46,809 bases of DNA, from assembly GCA_031181145.1 (NCBI GenBank), contig JAPSLB010000037.1:1-46809 (forward strand), read 5' to 3'. The notes under the pieces are model-generated. The model saw only the letters and a program-made list of their open reading frames with translations. It did not search any database and was not told the DNA's origin. The DNA is from Microvirga sp. (lineage in GTDB: Bacteria > Pseudomonadota > Alphaproteobacteria > Rhizobiales > Beijerinckiaceae). Shown one piece after another: positions 7,829-15,657 of this stretch. Made by a program: the position numbers and the translations under genes. Within the stretch, counting starts at the first letter, position 1, and each line of letters opens with the position of its first letter.

Positions 7829-8620
7829 TCACCGGCCTTCGAAGCGCGGCGCACGCTTCTCGCGGAATGCGGCGACGCCTTCGGCGAAATCGCGGCTGAA
7901 GCCCGCCTCCCGCTGGAGCCGGGCTTCGAGATCGAGCTGAGCCTGCAGATCGTTCGAGAGGCTTTCCGCCACGGCCCGTTTGGTCAGGCGCTGAGCCAAG
8001 CCGGGGCCCGCGGCGATCCGGGCCGCGAAGGCGGCCACGTCGACCGCGAAGGACGCATCGTCGAAGACCTTGAAGACGAGGCCCATCCGCTGTGCCTCCT
8101 CGGCAGGGACCGGTTCGGCGGTGAGCATGAGAGCGAGCGCCTGCTTGGGCCCGACGAGGCGAGGCAGGATCCAGGTGCCGCCCGCATCCGGCACGAGGGC
8201 GATTCTGGCGAAGGCCTCCTGCAGGTAGGCGGAGCGCGCGGCCAGCACGATGTCGCAGGCGAGCGCGATGTTCATGGAGGCGCCCACGGCCGGACCGTTG
8301 AGGGCCGCGACGGTGATCTTGGAGTAATCGGCGAGCTTGAGGATCAGGGGATTGTAGTCGCGGGCGAGCGGAGGTCCCAGATCGACGCGGCCCTGCCCGT
8401 CCTTCGGCAGATCCTCGGTCAGGTCCTGGCCCGAGGAAAACGCCCTGCCCTCCCCGGTCAGCACCACCACGCGCACGGCATCGTCCCGCTCGCACCTGTC
8501 GAGGGTCTCCCGCAACTCGGCATGCATGGTGCCGTTCAATGCGTTCAGCTTGTCGGGCCGGGCCAGCGCAATGGTGGCGACCGGGCCTTCGATGGTGCAG
8601 CGCAGGGTCGTGAGACTCAT
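7829..8620 (-). CDS. Enoyl-CoA hydratase/isomerase family protein, PaaG-like
   Basis: A 263-residue crotonase-fold enzyme acting on acyl-CoA thioesters in the cytoplasm. Visible motifs are A-R-P-D-K-L-N-A-L-N near residue 20, the F-S-S-G-Q-D-L oxyanion-hole strand, the N-G-P-A-V-G-A-S-M second oxyanion region, and the L-V-P-D-A-G-G-T-W-I-L-P-R stretch. The D-A-G-G-T-W form is typical of PaaG (ring-epoxide isomerase of phenylacetate degradation) and close relatives rather than of FadB-type hydratases, but no other paa gene is present. ATG 8620 overlaps the upstream uracil-DNA glycosylase stop in an ATGA, so the two are translationally coupled. An AGGAG lies upstream. Family secure, substrate not. 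Confidence 0.92.
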   Translation of the reverse strand: MSLTTLRCTIEGPVATIALARPDKLNALNGTMHAELRETLDRCERDDAVRVVVLTGEGRAFSSGQDLTEDLPKDGQGRVDLGPPLARDYNPLILKLADYSKITVAALNGPAVGASMNIALACDIVLAARSAYLQEAFARIALVPDAGGTWILPRLVGPKQALALMLTAEPVPAEEAQRMGLVFKVFDDASFAVDVAAFAARIAAGPGLAQRLTKRAVAESLSNDLQAQLDLEARLQREAGFSRDFAEGVAAFREKRAPRFEGR

Positions 8621-9270
8621 GCTTTCCGGGCTCCTGAATGGTCGAGCTTGAACATAGAGCGAATTTCGGCGCGAAGAACAGGCAAAAGCTCCTCTTCGAA
8701 CCAGGAATGGGTCCTGAGCCAGCCATTGTTGCGCCAGGAGGGATGCGGAAGCGGCAGGATGCGGGGCCTCTCCGGACTGGCGAGAAGCTCCCGCCATCGC
8801 CGGACCGTATGGGTCAGCCCGCCCCGAAAACCGTCGCCGAGATGCCAGGCTTGTGCGTATTGGCCGATGAGAAGGACGAGATCGAGATCGGGAAGCGTCC
8901 GAATGAGCGGCTGCCGCCAGGTTTCGGCGCATTCCCGGCGTGGGCCCAGGTCTCCGCCCTTGGCGTCCTGCCCCGGGAAACAGGCCCCCATCGGCACGAT
9001 GGCGACCTTGGACGCGTCGTAGAAGGCGGCTCTGTCGAGACCGAGCCACTCCCGCAGCCTCGTGCCCGAACGGTCGTCGAACGGAATCCCGCTGGCATGG
9101 GCGCGGGTGCCGGGAGCCTGGCTCGCGATGCAAAGACGGGCAGAGGCGCTGCCCTGGACGATGGGGCGCGGCTCATGGGGCAAGGCCGCGCCATAACGCG
9201 GCATGTCCCGGCAGATGCGGCAGGCTCTCAACCGGCCAGAGAGGTCTTCGAAATCGGGTAAAGGATTCAT
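8617..9270 (-). CDS. Uracil-DNA glycosylase superfamily protein, Fe-S type
   Basis: A 217-residue DNA repair protein of the UDG superfamily (COG1573-like). It keeps the four-cysteine pattern of iron-sulfur UDGs: C-x2-C in LRACRICRD near residue 17, and C-x16-C joining GACFPG to RRECAE. The first active-site motif reads SQAPG rather than the family-4 GEAPG, and the second reads LPHPS near residue 175, keeping H-P-S. Between them are a SGIPFDDRSG stretch and a GLDRAAFYD segment. The Q for E change suggests a variant subgroup with possibly altered base specificity. ATG 9270 was chosen because the family begins just there. It is followed by an ATGA overlap with the enoyl-CoA hydratase gene. Confidence 0.88.
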   Translation of the reverse strand: MNPLPDFEDLSGRLRACRICRDMPRYGAALPHEPRPIVQGSASARLCIASQAPGTRAHASGIPFDDRSGTRLREWLGLDRAAFYDASKVAIVPMGACFPGQDAKGGDLGPRRECAETWRQPLIRTLPDLDLVLLIGQYAQAWHLGDGFRGGLTHTVRRWRELLASPERPRILPLPHPSWRNNGWLRTHSWFEEELLPVLRAEIRSMFKLDHSGARKA

Positions 9271-9338
9271 CCGCTTCAGATGGGAATTCCCGATGGCTTT
9301 CGCGAGCGGAGGACGAGGGTCACGCGGTCGCGCCCGTT

Positions 9339-9845
9339 TCAATCGCCCACGCGGGAGCGCCGCCAATCCTGCGGGCGCTCGAACTCGCCGGCCCAGAGGC
9401 CCGCCGCACGGTTTCTCGCGCGGGCCTCCTGAAGGTCGTAATCCCGCCCATAGGACACGGCCCAGCCCTCCTCCACCATTCGCGCCCCGATGTCGGTGCC
9501 CTTCACCGTGCACCGGGCCAGAATGCGCTGGTATCGGTCTCGGCCGGCGGCACGGCATTGCACGTTCTCGCCGGAGACGAGATCGATGAGCGCCCGGCGG
9601 GCGGCGTCGCCGCAGCGATAGGTGCGGCCGGAGCGTGAGCAGGTCTGCTCCATCTCGGGCGCATCGATCCCCTTCAGGCGGATCCTGTGGTCGCCGATGC
9701 GGATCGTGTCGCCGTCCGTGACATGGGCACGCCCTTCCAGAGCCCGGCCGTTCGGCTCGAGGGCGACCACCGCCCCGCCGGCCAGCGCCAGGGCGACGAC
9801 AAGGGACTGGATGCCGCTTCGGGAGCGGCCTCGGCGCCTTCTCAC
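9339..9845 (-). CDS. Staphylococcal-nuclease-like (thermonuclease) protein, membrane-anchored or secreted
   Basis: A 168-residue SNase-fold nuclease. After a basic start and a hydrophobic segment (about residues 12-29, signal anchor or signal peptide) comes the OB-fold with D-G-D-T-I-R at 44-49 and R-I-R-L-K-G-I-D-A-P-E at 54-64, the calcium and catalytic region of the family. Further on are G-R-D-R-Y-Q-R-I-L-A and a C-terminal A-R-A-R-N-R-A-A-G-L-W-A, both standard SNase positions. The start is GTG 9845, which overlaps the cobT stop in a GTGA. Coupling of a presumably extracytoplasmic nuclease to cobT is a positional fact with no obvious biochemical logic. Cysteines in E-Q-T-C and T-Y-R-C suggest a disulfide. 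Confidence 0.9.
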   Translation of the reverse strand: MRRRRGRSRSGIQSLVVALALAGGAVVALEPNGRALEGRAHVTDGDTIRIGDHRIRLKGIDAPEMEQTCSRSGRTYRCGDAARRALIDLVSGENVQCRAAGRDRYQRILARCTVKGTDIGARMVEEGWAVSYGRDYDLQEARARNRAAGLWAGEFERPQDWRRSRVGD

Positions 9846-10867
9846 GACAGGCGCTCGGAAACTCCCGCCTGGCCGAAGGTCACCATGTCGCGATGAATGG
9901 CGGCGGCTGCCTTCACGATGCCCATGGCCAGAGCCGCCCCCGATCCTTCGCCGAGACACATGCCGAGGGCCAGCAGCGGGATCTTGCCGAGACGCGCGAG
10001 CACATCCTGATGGGCTCCCTCCGCGCTCAGGTGACCGGCCACGCAATGGTCGATGGTCGAGGGATGGATGGCATGGAGGACCGCCGCCGCAGCGGTCGCC
10101 ACATAGCCGTCGAGCACCACGGGAATCCGCTGGAGACGGGCGGCCAGGATGGCCCCCGCGATGGCCGCGACCTCGCGGCCGCCGAGACGGCGCAGCACCT
10201 CGAGCGGGTCGTTCAGGTGGTCGCGATGGCGGGCGACGGCGGCTTCGACGGCGGCGATCTTGCGCTTGAGGCCCTCATCGTCGAGGCCGGTGCCGCGCCC
10301 GACCCAGTGCTCGGCCGGGCCGCCGAAGAGCGCCGTGTACATGGCAGCCGCAACGGTGGTGTTGCCGATCCCCATCTCGCCGACTGCCAGAAGATCCGTG
10401 CCTCCGGCGATCGCCTCCATGCCGAAGGCCATGGTGGCGACGCAGGCCTTCTCGTCCATGGCTTCCGCCTCGGTGATGTCTCCGGTAGGCATGTCGAGGG
10501 CGAGGTCGAACACCTTGAAGCCGAGACCGTAGGCGGCACAGATCTGGTTGATGGCCGCACCGCCCGCCGCGAAATTCTCCAGCATCTGGCGGTTCACCTC
10601 GGACGGGTAGGCCGATACGCCCTTGGCCGTCACGCCGTGACTTCCGGCGAAGACGCAGACCAGCGGACGATCCACGGTCGGATTGGGCTTGCCCTGCCAG
10701 GCGGCGAGCCACTCGGCCAGCCATTCCAGGCGCCCGAGGCTCCCGGCGGGCTTCGTCAGCTGCCGGTCCCGCAGGCGCACGGCTTCGATGGCTGCCTCGT
10801 CCGGACCGGGCATGGTCGTGATCAGGCGGCGGATATCGTCGAAGGGCGAGGATGCGGGATCGGTCAT
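9842..10867 (-). CDS. cobT: Nicotinate-nucleotide--dimethylbenzimidazole phosphoribosyltransferase CobT
   Basis: A 341-residue enzyme that makes alpha-ribazole phosphate from dimethylbenzimidazole and nicotinate mononucleotide, for the lower ligand of cobalamin. Family motifs read in order: T-K-P-x-G-S-L-G-R-L-E near residue 38, A-G-S-H-G-V-T near 73, P-S-E-V-N-x-Q-M-x-x-N-F near 87, the glycine-rich G-E-M-G-I-G-N-T-T, V-G-R-G-T-G-L-D, and the catalytic-glutamate L-G-E-G-S-G-A-A-L-A near 314. Length is normal. It is divergent from cobS, the next enzyme using its product, across a 135-base region that holds a palindrome but no B12 riboswitch that I can recognise. It leads a cluster running on into the nuclease gene. 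Confidence 0.97.
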   Translation of the reverse strand: MTDPASSPFDDIRRLITTMPGPDEAAIEAVRLRDRQLTKPAGSLGRLEWLAEWLAAWQGKPNPTVDRPLVCVFAGSHGVTAKGVSAYPSEVNRQMLENFAAGGAAINQICAAYGLGFKVFDLALDMPTGDITEAEAMDEKACVATMAFGMEAIAGGTDLLAVGEMGIGNTTVAAAMYTALFGGPAEHWVGRGTGLDDEGLKRKIAAVEAAVARHRDHLNDPLEVLRRLGGREVAAIAGAILAARLQRIPVVLDGYVATAAAAVLHAIHPSTIDHCVAGHLSAEGAHQDVLARLGKIPLLALGMCLGEGSGAALAMGIVKAAAAIHRDMVTFGQAGVSERLS

Positions 10868-10921
10868 AAGGGGCTCCGGCCCGTCAGGGCATTGCGGAAT
10901 CTGATGAGGCGTGACCTATAA

Positions 10922-10965
10922 GCATTTTCCGGCCGAGTGGACACCGGTTCGCCGCAAGAAAATGC
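10922..10965. repeat. Extragenic palindrome between cobT and cobS
   Basis: GCATTTTC (10922-10929) and GAAAATGC (10958-10965) flank a centre reading GAGTGGACACCGGTTCG. I recall this GTGG-ACCGGTTCG centre between GAAAA-type arms from dispersed palindromes in Hyphomicrobiales genomes. It sits in the shared 5' region of two cobalamin genes, so a regulatory role cannot be excluded. Confidence 0.55.
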
Positions 10966-11002
10966 GGCCCGTCGAAAGCGGCGTGACTGCGTTGGGGGAA
11001 GC

Positions 11003-11839
11003 ATGTCCGAACAGACAGAAGTGCCGCAGAATGCGCCGACCGGCTTCTGGCAGGCCGCCACCGTCGATCTGGCCCATTGCCTGCGATTCTATTCGCGCCT
11101 GCCGGTACCGGTCCTTCCTTACGAGCAGAACGCCCATGCGCTGCCCGATTTCCCTCGCCTCGTGCGGGTCCTGCCCATCGCCGGGCTCGTTCTGGGCCTC
11201 CTCCCGGCCTTCGCCCTCGCCTGCGCCCACTTTCTCGCCCTCGGCCCCTGGCTCTCGGCGATCCTGGCCGTCGCCGCCGCAACTCTGACCACAGGGGCCT
11301 TTCACGAGGACGGGCTGGCCGATACCGCCGACAGCTTCGGCGGTTCAACCCGGGAGCGCCGGCTGGAGATCATGCGCGACAGCCGGATCGGCTCCTTCGG
11401 GGCCGCCGCCCTGTTCCTCACGCTCCTGCTCCGCATCGCGGCCCTGGCCAATGTGACCGCCCTTGCGGGATGGTCGACCGGCGTCCTGGCCCTGCTGATC
11501 ACCGCGTCCCTCTCGCGGACGGCGGGCCTGATGCCTCTCGTCTTTCTCTCCCCGGCACGGGCCGACGGCGCGGCCTACGCGGTGGGGCAGCCGTCACGGG
11601 GAGGCTTTTGGCTCGCGGCAGGGCTGGCGGGAACGATCGCCGTCATCCTCGGCCTGATCGGACATTTGCCCCCCTCCGGCATCGCCCTGATGATCGCTCT
11701 CTCGGGCCTGACGGGCTGGGGCTTCGTCCGCCTTGCGGCCAAGCACCTCGGCGGCCATACCGGCGACGTCGCGGGGGCAGCGCAGCAAATGGCGGAGATC
11801 GCTGCGATGATCGGCCTCTTGACCGCGCTCCAGCCATGA
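11003..11839 (+). CDS. cobS: Adenosylcobinamide-GDP ribazoletransferase CobS
   Basis: A 278-residue integral membrane enzyme that joins adenosylcobinamide-GDP to alpha-ribazole (phosphate), the last step of cobalamin nucleotide-loop assembly. The signature F-H-E-D-G-L-A-D-T-A-D-S-F-G-G is near residue 100, after F-Y-S-R-L-P-V-P at about 29-36. Six or so hydrophobic helices follow, and S-R-T-A-G-L-M-P-L is present. ATG 11003 is preceded by GGGGGAA and starts the family-like N-terminus. It is divergent from cobT and followed after 16 bases by the DUF1289 gene. Confidence 0.96.
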   Translation: MSEQTEVPQNAPTGFWQAATVDLAHCLRFYSRLPVPVLPYEQNAHALPDFPRLVRVLPIAGLVLGLLPAFALACAHFLALGPWLSAILAVAAATLTTGAFHEDGLADTADSFGGSTRERRLEIMRDSRIGSFGAAALFLTLLLRIAALANVTALAGWSTGVLALLITASLSRTAGLMPLVFLSPARADGAAYAVGQPSRGGFWLAAGLAGTIAVILGLIGHLPPSGIALMIALSGLTGWGFVRLAAKHLGGHTGDVAGAAQQMAEIAAMIGLLTALQP

Positions 11840-11855
11840 CGACATGTGAGGGACC

Positions 11856-12053
11856 ATGGCCCGCGTTTCCAGCCCCTGCATCCGCGTCTGCACCCTCGAC
11901 CCCGAGACGGGGCTCTGCGAAGGCTGCGGCCGCACGCGCGAGGAAATCACGCGCTGGTACCGTCTGACGGAAGAGGAGCGCCAGAAGATCATGGCCACGC
12001 TGCCGGAGCGGATGCGCGAAGCCTTCGCTCCGGAACGCGACAGGGCCGAATGA
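11856..12053 (+). CDS. DUF1289 small cysteine-rich protein
   Basis: A 65-residue member of the DUF1289 family. It has S-P-C-I-R-V-C-T-L-D with cysteines at 8 and 12, then C-E-G-C-G-R-T at 21 and 24, and an E-I-x-x-W segment followed by a short helix. The C-x3-C and C-x2-C arrangement suggests a metal or Fe-S site, but the biochemical role of the family is not established. Its stop overlaps the next gene's start codon, so they are coupled. It follows cobS by 16 bases. Confidence 0.9.
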   Translation: MARVSSPCIRVCTLDPETGLCEGCGRTREEITRWYRLTEEERQKIMATLPERMREAFAPERDRAE

Positions 12054-12766
12054 TGCCGGGGATTCGGGGTGCAGGCGGGTTGCTTTTGATTGCGGCGCTG
12101 CTGATCGCGCTCTTCGCCGACGACAACATCGCCGACCTCTCCCCCCTGGAGGCCGCAGGTCTCCTCGGCTTCGGCGGCATCAGCCTGATCCTCGCCGCCT
12201 CCATCATCGAAGGGTTCAGCCAGCATTGGACCTATGGCGTGCAGGCGACCGCCGTGAGCGGCGGCGTGCTGATCGCGTTTCTTGTCATGTATGCCTCGCG
12301 CGGCGAATTGCAGACCGCGATCGACCGCGTCATCGGCGATATCTCGGCCGGTCGCACGGTGGTGACGCCGGACGGCGAAGTGGTGGCAGCCCGCAAGACG
12401 GACGGCAGCTTCGTGCTCCAGGGCAGGGTGAACGGTCATGACACGCGCTTCGTCTTCGACACCGGGGCGAGCACCGTGGTGCTGCGCGCCGAGAACGCGG
12501 TCGCCCTCGGCTTCAAGCCGGAGATGCTCGATTATTCCGTTCCTGTCGCGACCGCGAATGGCGGGGCGCTTGCCGCTCCGGTCATTATCGAGCGGCTTTC
12601 GGTCGGGCCGATCACCGAGCGCAATGTCCGTGCGCTCATCGCCCGCGAGGGCGTGCTGCACGCCAATCTTCTCGGCATGACCTTCCTGGAGCGCCTCGCG
12701 TCCTACGAGGTACGCGGCAACCGGTTGATTCTCAGGGCGAAGGACAGCGTCAGCAGCGCGGACTAG
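12050..12766 (+). CDS. Membrane-anchored retropepsin-like aspartic protease (TIGR02281 type)
   Basis: A 238-residue protein with three hydrophobic segments (about residues 9-23, 34-54 and 66-82) followed by a retropepsin-like domain. The catalytic F-D-T-G-A-S has Asp137. A-N-G-G and a later L-L-G-M-x-F-L-x-R-L stretch complete the single-lobe clan AA fold, which acts as a homodimer. This architecture matches the bacterial TIGR02281 family of inner-membrane aspartic proteases with a periplasmic domain. Two consecutive ATGs occur at 12050 and 12053; the first overlaps the DUF1289 stop in ATGA. Substrate unknown. Confidence 0.9.
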   Translation: MMPGIRGAGGLLLIAALLIALFADDNIADLSPLEAAGLLGFGGISLILAASIIEGFSQHWTYGVQATAVSGGVLIAFLVMYASRGELQTAIDRVIGDISAGRTVVTPDGEVVAARKTDGSFVLQGRVNGHDTRFVFDTGASTVVLRAENAVALGFKPEMLDYSVPVATANGGALAAPVIIERLSVGPITERNVRALIAREGVLHANLLGMTFLERLASYEVRGNRLILRAKDSVSSAD

Positions 12767-12777
12767 CGGACTAATCG

Positions 12778-13575
12778 TCACTCCGGGGTCTGCCGGATCA
12801 CAACCGACTGATTGAAGATGAGGGCGCGGGAATCGGCCCGCATGGCTTCTTCGGTGCAGGCTTCCGGCCCCAGACGGCCCTTCAGGCGCGGGTAACGCTC
12901 CGCGAGCCGCTCGAGGGTGATGTTGCCGGGGATGCGCGGATGAGCGACGCAGACGGCTCCTTCCGGGCCCCAGGCCGCCTCGAACTCCATGCCGGCGGCC
13001 GGACCGGGATCCTGAATTCCGAACCGATCATAGAGATTGACGACGGTCCCGTTCCTCGTGCTCGGGCGGTCGTCGCCTCCATAATCGGCGCGGAGCAGAT
13101 GGATGCAGGCCTGCAGGAGGTCGCCCATCGGCACGCCCTCCCTGCTTTCCCAGGGGCGGTATCCGAACAGGACGCATTTGCCTTCGGCGCCGCTGGTGCA
13201 GGTGAGATTGAAGCCACCCTTCCCGTCCGGGAACGCGAAGGCCGCGCGGCGTCCGCTCGGGTCCGGATGGCAGAGATCGGTCGCGCCGCCGTCCGGCTGT
13301 CGCGCCGACATGCGATAGAGGGGCAACGGCGAGCGAAGAATGCTCGTGTCCTCCTCGAAGCCGTCGATCCGGACCTCCAGGTCCTGCTGGCCCCTTCCGA
13401 GGATCAGCCTCACGCCGACGAGCTCGTCGCGGCGCAGGACCCGCCCGTCACCCAGCCTCAGGACGAGCTCCGTGTCCTCGAGCCGGACCTGCCCTTCGAG
13501 GGCACTCACCGGACGACTCCAGGCAAGGGCGCAGGCGAGGATCAGGCCGGAGGCGATGAAAGAAGGTCCGCGCAT
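12778..13575 (-). CDS. Secreted ADYC-domain-like protein
   Basis: A 265-residue exported protein with a signal peptide (hydrophobic residues 7-20, S-A-L-E junction near 25). The C-terminal half resembles the ADYC domain: a C-I-H-L-L-R-A-D-Y-G-G-D segment followed by T-V-V-N-L-Y-D-R-F-G-I-Q, then an E-A-A-W-G-P-E-G-A-V-C-V-A-H-P-R-I stretch and a final cysteine near 245. In the family the motif is A-D-Y-C; here the Cys position reads Gly. Other cysteines (D-L-C-H, L-T-C, K-C-V) may form disulfides. It lies 48 bases downstream of the NGLxx-repeat gene, with a CGGCTCC/GGAGCCG hairpin between (13584-13600). The domain assignment is from memory and moderately certain; function is unknown. Confidence 0.7.
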   Translation of the reverse strand: MRGPSFIASGLILACALAWSRPVSALEGQVRLEDTELVLRLGDGRVLRRDELVGVRLILGRGQQDLEVRIDGFEEDTSILRSPLPLYRMSARQPDGGATDLCHPDPSGRRAAFAFPDGKGGFNLTCTSGAEGKCVLFGYRPWESREGVPMGDLLQACIHLLRADYGGDDRPSTRNGTVVNLYDRFGIQDPGPAAGMEFEAAWGPEGAVCVAHPRIPGNITLERLAERYPRLKGRLGPEACTEEAMRADSRALIFNQSVVIRQTPE

Positions 13576-13623
13576 GATCAGGACGGCTCCCCCGGAGCCG
13601 GAGGAGCCGCTCCTTGTTAAGGC

Positions 13624-13854
13624 CTACTTGAGAAGGACGTGCGAACCGTCTTCGAGAATGACGGCCTCGACTTTGTCGGAGGCGAAGCCCTGCGCTGCGA
13701 GCCCGTTGATGACGAGGCCGTTGGCGCTCAGGCCGTTCGCTCCATTGGGCGGTGGTCTTTCGTCCTCGATCCCGGCGAACCAGGCCTGGGCCTCTGCGGC
13801 TGCAACGAGCCCAAGTCCCAATGCCAGGGCGGCTGATAGTGAACGGATCTTCAT
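13624..13854 (-). CDS. Small secreted protein with NGLxx pentapeptide repeats
   Basis: A 76-residue protein with a signal peptide ending near A-E-A-Q-A, a W-F-A-G-I-E-D-E-R-P-P-P linker, and four consecutive pentads of the form (N/Q)-G-(L/F)-x-x at about residues 41-60. It ends K-V-E-A-V-I-L-E-D-G-S-H-V-L-L-K. ATG 13854 has GGGAGAG six bases upstream and begins M-K-I-R-S-L; an ATG five codons earlier would overlap the ribosome site. Its stop is 48 bases before the ADYC-like gene on the same strand. Similar N-G/Q-G pentad repeats accompany ADYC proteins in other proteobacteria and myxobacteria as I recall. No known function. Confidence 0.7.
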   Translation of the reverse strand: MKIRSLSAALALGLGLVAAAEAQAWFAGIEDERPPPNGANGLSANGLVINGLAAQGFASDKVEAVILEDGSHVLLK

Positions 13855-14048
13855 GATGGTCTCTCCCATACGTCCGGGTGACCAGCCCGAGCTTGGCCAT
13901 TCCCGACCCCGCTACGATAAACTGGATAACATTTCAGTAAAGATCTTCGTCGTGTTTCCCGTAGTCGAAGGTGCGGCATGGCACCTGATCGGATGTCCCG
14001 GGGCCGAGTTCCTGCACCTCTGACGTAAGCGGCGGCCTGCCGGAGCGG

Positions 14049-15059
14049 TCAGGCCGCATCCGCCTCTGCGCTTGCCGAGCCGAGACGTTCCAGGGCACGG
14101 GAAACATGTGCCACCGCCTCGCGCAGGGTCCGGAGATCGGCCCCCGGCTTGACTGCCTGCGTCGCCAGATGGCGGCGATAGGCCCGCGCGCCCGGACGGC
14201 CCGTGAAGAGACCGAGCATGTGACGGGTGATGTTGCTCAGCCGCTCGCCCTTCTCCAACTGCTCCGCAATATAAGGCTCGTAGGCCTCGACCGCCTCGAA
14301 TCCATCGGCCACCGGCGGCTCCTCGCCATAAAGCTCCCGGTCGACGCCCAGCAGGATCTCGGGTTCGTGATAAGCGATACGGCCCAGCATGACCCCGTCC
14401 ACATGCTCGAGATGTTCGTGGATCTCGGCCCAGCTCTTGATGCCGCCATTGATCGCAACCGGCAGATCGGGCCGCGCCGCCTTGAGGCGATAGACCCGGT
14501 TGTAGTCGAGAGGCGGAATGTCCCGGTTCTCCTTGGGCGACAACCCCTTGAGCCAAGCCTTGCGCGCATGGACCGTCAATTCGTCGCAACCGGCCGCGAC
14601 CACGCACTCGGTCAGGCGGTCGAGAGCCTCCTCCGTGTCCTGATCGTCCACGCCGATGCGGCACTTCACCGTTACCGGCAAAGAAACGGCGGCCTTCATG
14701 GCGGCCACGCACTCCCCGACGAGCACCGGCTCCTGCATGAGACATGCACCAAAGCGCCCGTTCTGCACCCGGTCCGAGGGGCAGCCCACATTGAGGTTGA
14801 TCTCGTCATAGCCGAAATCGGCACAGATCTTCGCAGCCTGGGCGAGCTCGGCCGGATTCGACCCGCCGAGCTGCACCGCCACCGGATGCTCCGCCTCGCT
14901 GAATCCGAGGAGCCGCTCACGCGGCCCGAAGATCACGGCGCCCGTGGTGACCATCTCCGTATAGAGCCGCGCGCGGCGCGACATGACGCGATGGAACGCG
15001 CGGCAATGCCGGTCGGTCCAGTCCATCATGGGGGCTACGGTGAAGAATTTCTGGGTCAT
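14049..15059 (-). CDS. dusA: tRNA-dihydrouridine(20/20a) synthase DusA
   Basis: A 336-residue FMN enzyme that reduces uridine 20/20a in the tRNA D-loop using NADPH. The family start F-x-V-A-P-M-M-D-W-T-D is present, then Y-T-E-M-V-T-T-G-A, Q-L-G-G-S-N-P, the N-L-N-V-G-C-P-S-D-R-V stretch with the active-site cysteine following in F-G-A-C-L-M, V-K-C-R-I-G-V-D, and the phosphate-binding I-N-G-G-I and V-M-L-G-R segments. The pattern is that of DusA rather than DusB or DusC. Isolated gene; ATG 15059. Confidence 0.96.
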   Translation of the reverse strand: MTQKFFTVAPMMDWTDRHCRAFHRVMSRRARLYTEMVTTGAVIFGPRERLLGFSEAEHPVAVQLGGSNPAELAQAAKICADFGYDEINLNVGCPSDRVQNGRFGACLMQEPVLVGECVAAMKAAVSLPVTVKCRIGVDDQDTEEALDRLTECVVAAGCDELTVHARKAWLKGLSPKENRDIPPLDYNRVYRLKAARPDLPVAINGGIKSWAEIHEHLEHVDGVMLGRIAYHEPEILLGVDRELYGEEPPVADGFEAVEAYEPYIAEQLEKGERLSNITRHMLGLFTGRPGARAYRRHLATQAVKPGADLRTLREAVAHVSRALERLGSASAEADAA

Positions 15060-15296
15060 CGTTCAGGTGCGATCAGGCTCGGTCAGGGTGGTCTTTCTCC
15101 AATATGGAGACGACAATCACAAGGAAAATAAGCGGTCGCCTGTGTCACATGGGGATGTCCCCCATCCGGACGCTCCGCCAGCGCCAAGGATCAAGCCTAG
15201 CAAAATAATGTATAATTTATCATGCTGCAACGCTTGGAACCCTCTTTAAGGGCATACGTTCATCAAGTCCAATAACCGCACCCCTCAAGGAGCGTA

Positions 15297-15608
15297 ATGA
15301 TGAAGAAAGTGCTTGGTATTACTTGTGCCGCCGCCATGGCGATGGCGCTTCCTGCGGCTACGTATGCACAGAATTCTAACGGAAACACGAACCCGAACAG
15401 CGCTTCGCAATTCGCGCCGGGTCAGCAGATGAAGTCCGATACGTCCGGCTCCGTGACCGGTTCCGGCGCTTCGGGTTACGCCCCCGGCCAGCAGATGAAG
15501 TCGGACACCACCGGCTCGATCACCGGTTCGGGTGCCTCCGGCTACGCTCCCGGCCAGCAGAAGAAACTGCCGACGGATGGCAGCGGCCCGACGTCGACGG
15601 ACCAGTAA
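15297..15608 (+). CDS. Small secreted repeat protein with APGQQ units
   Basis: A 103-residue exported protein. After a signal peptide (K-K-V-L, hydrophobic to about residue 22, T-Y-A-Q cleavage) and an Asn/Ser-rich linker, it has two nearly identical 22-residue repeats at 39-60 and 61-82, each F/Y-A-P-G-Q-Q-M-K-S-D-T then S-G-x-x-T-G-S-G-A-S-G, and a shortened third copy. No hydrophobic core is visible, so the mature protein is probably disordered. AGGAG precedes ATG 15297, with a second ATG directly after. Its 237-base upstream region contains an AT-rich patch (about 15200-15222) unusual for this GC-rich DNA and a likely promoter. Function unknown. Confidence 0.75.
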   Translation: MMKKVLGITCAAAMAMALPAATYAQNSNGNTNPNSASQFAPGQQMKSDTSGSVTGSGASGYAPGQQMKSDTTGSITGSGASGYAPGQQKKLPTDGSGPTSTDQ

Positions 15609-15619
15609 CACACCATTTC

Positions 15620-15647
15620 GCGGAGGGGAGCCGAACGCTCCCTCCGC
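15620..15647. terminator. Bidirectional terminator hairpin
   Basis: GCGGAGGGGAGC (15620-15631) pairs with GCTCCCTCCGC (15637-15647) with one bulged G and a five-base loop. It lies between the converging ends of the APGQQ-repeat gene and ybaK. Confidence 0.65.
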
Positions 15648-15657
15648 CCCTATGACA

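Noticed and set aside
10868..11002. Cobalamin riboswitch between cobT and cobS
   Set aside because: I could not find the conserved B12-box or the expected length; the region is 135 bases and holds a palindrome instead.
13584..13609. Terminator between the NGLxx and ADYC-like genes
   Set aside because: Hairpins are short, with no U-tract and a ribosome-binding region overlapping; the two genes are more likely cotranscribed.
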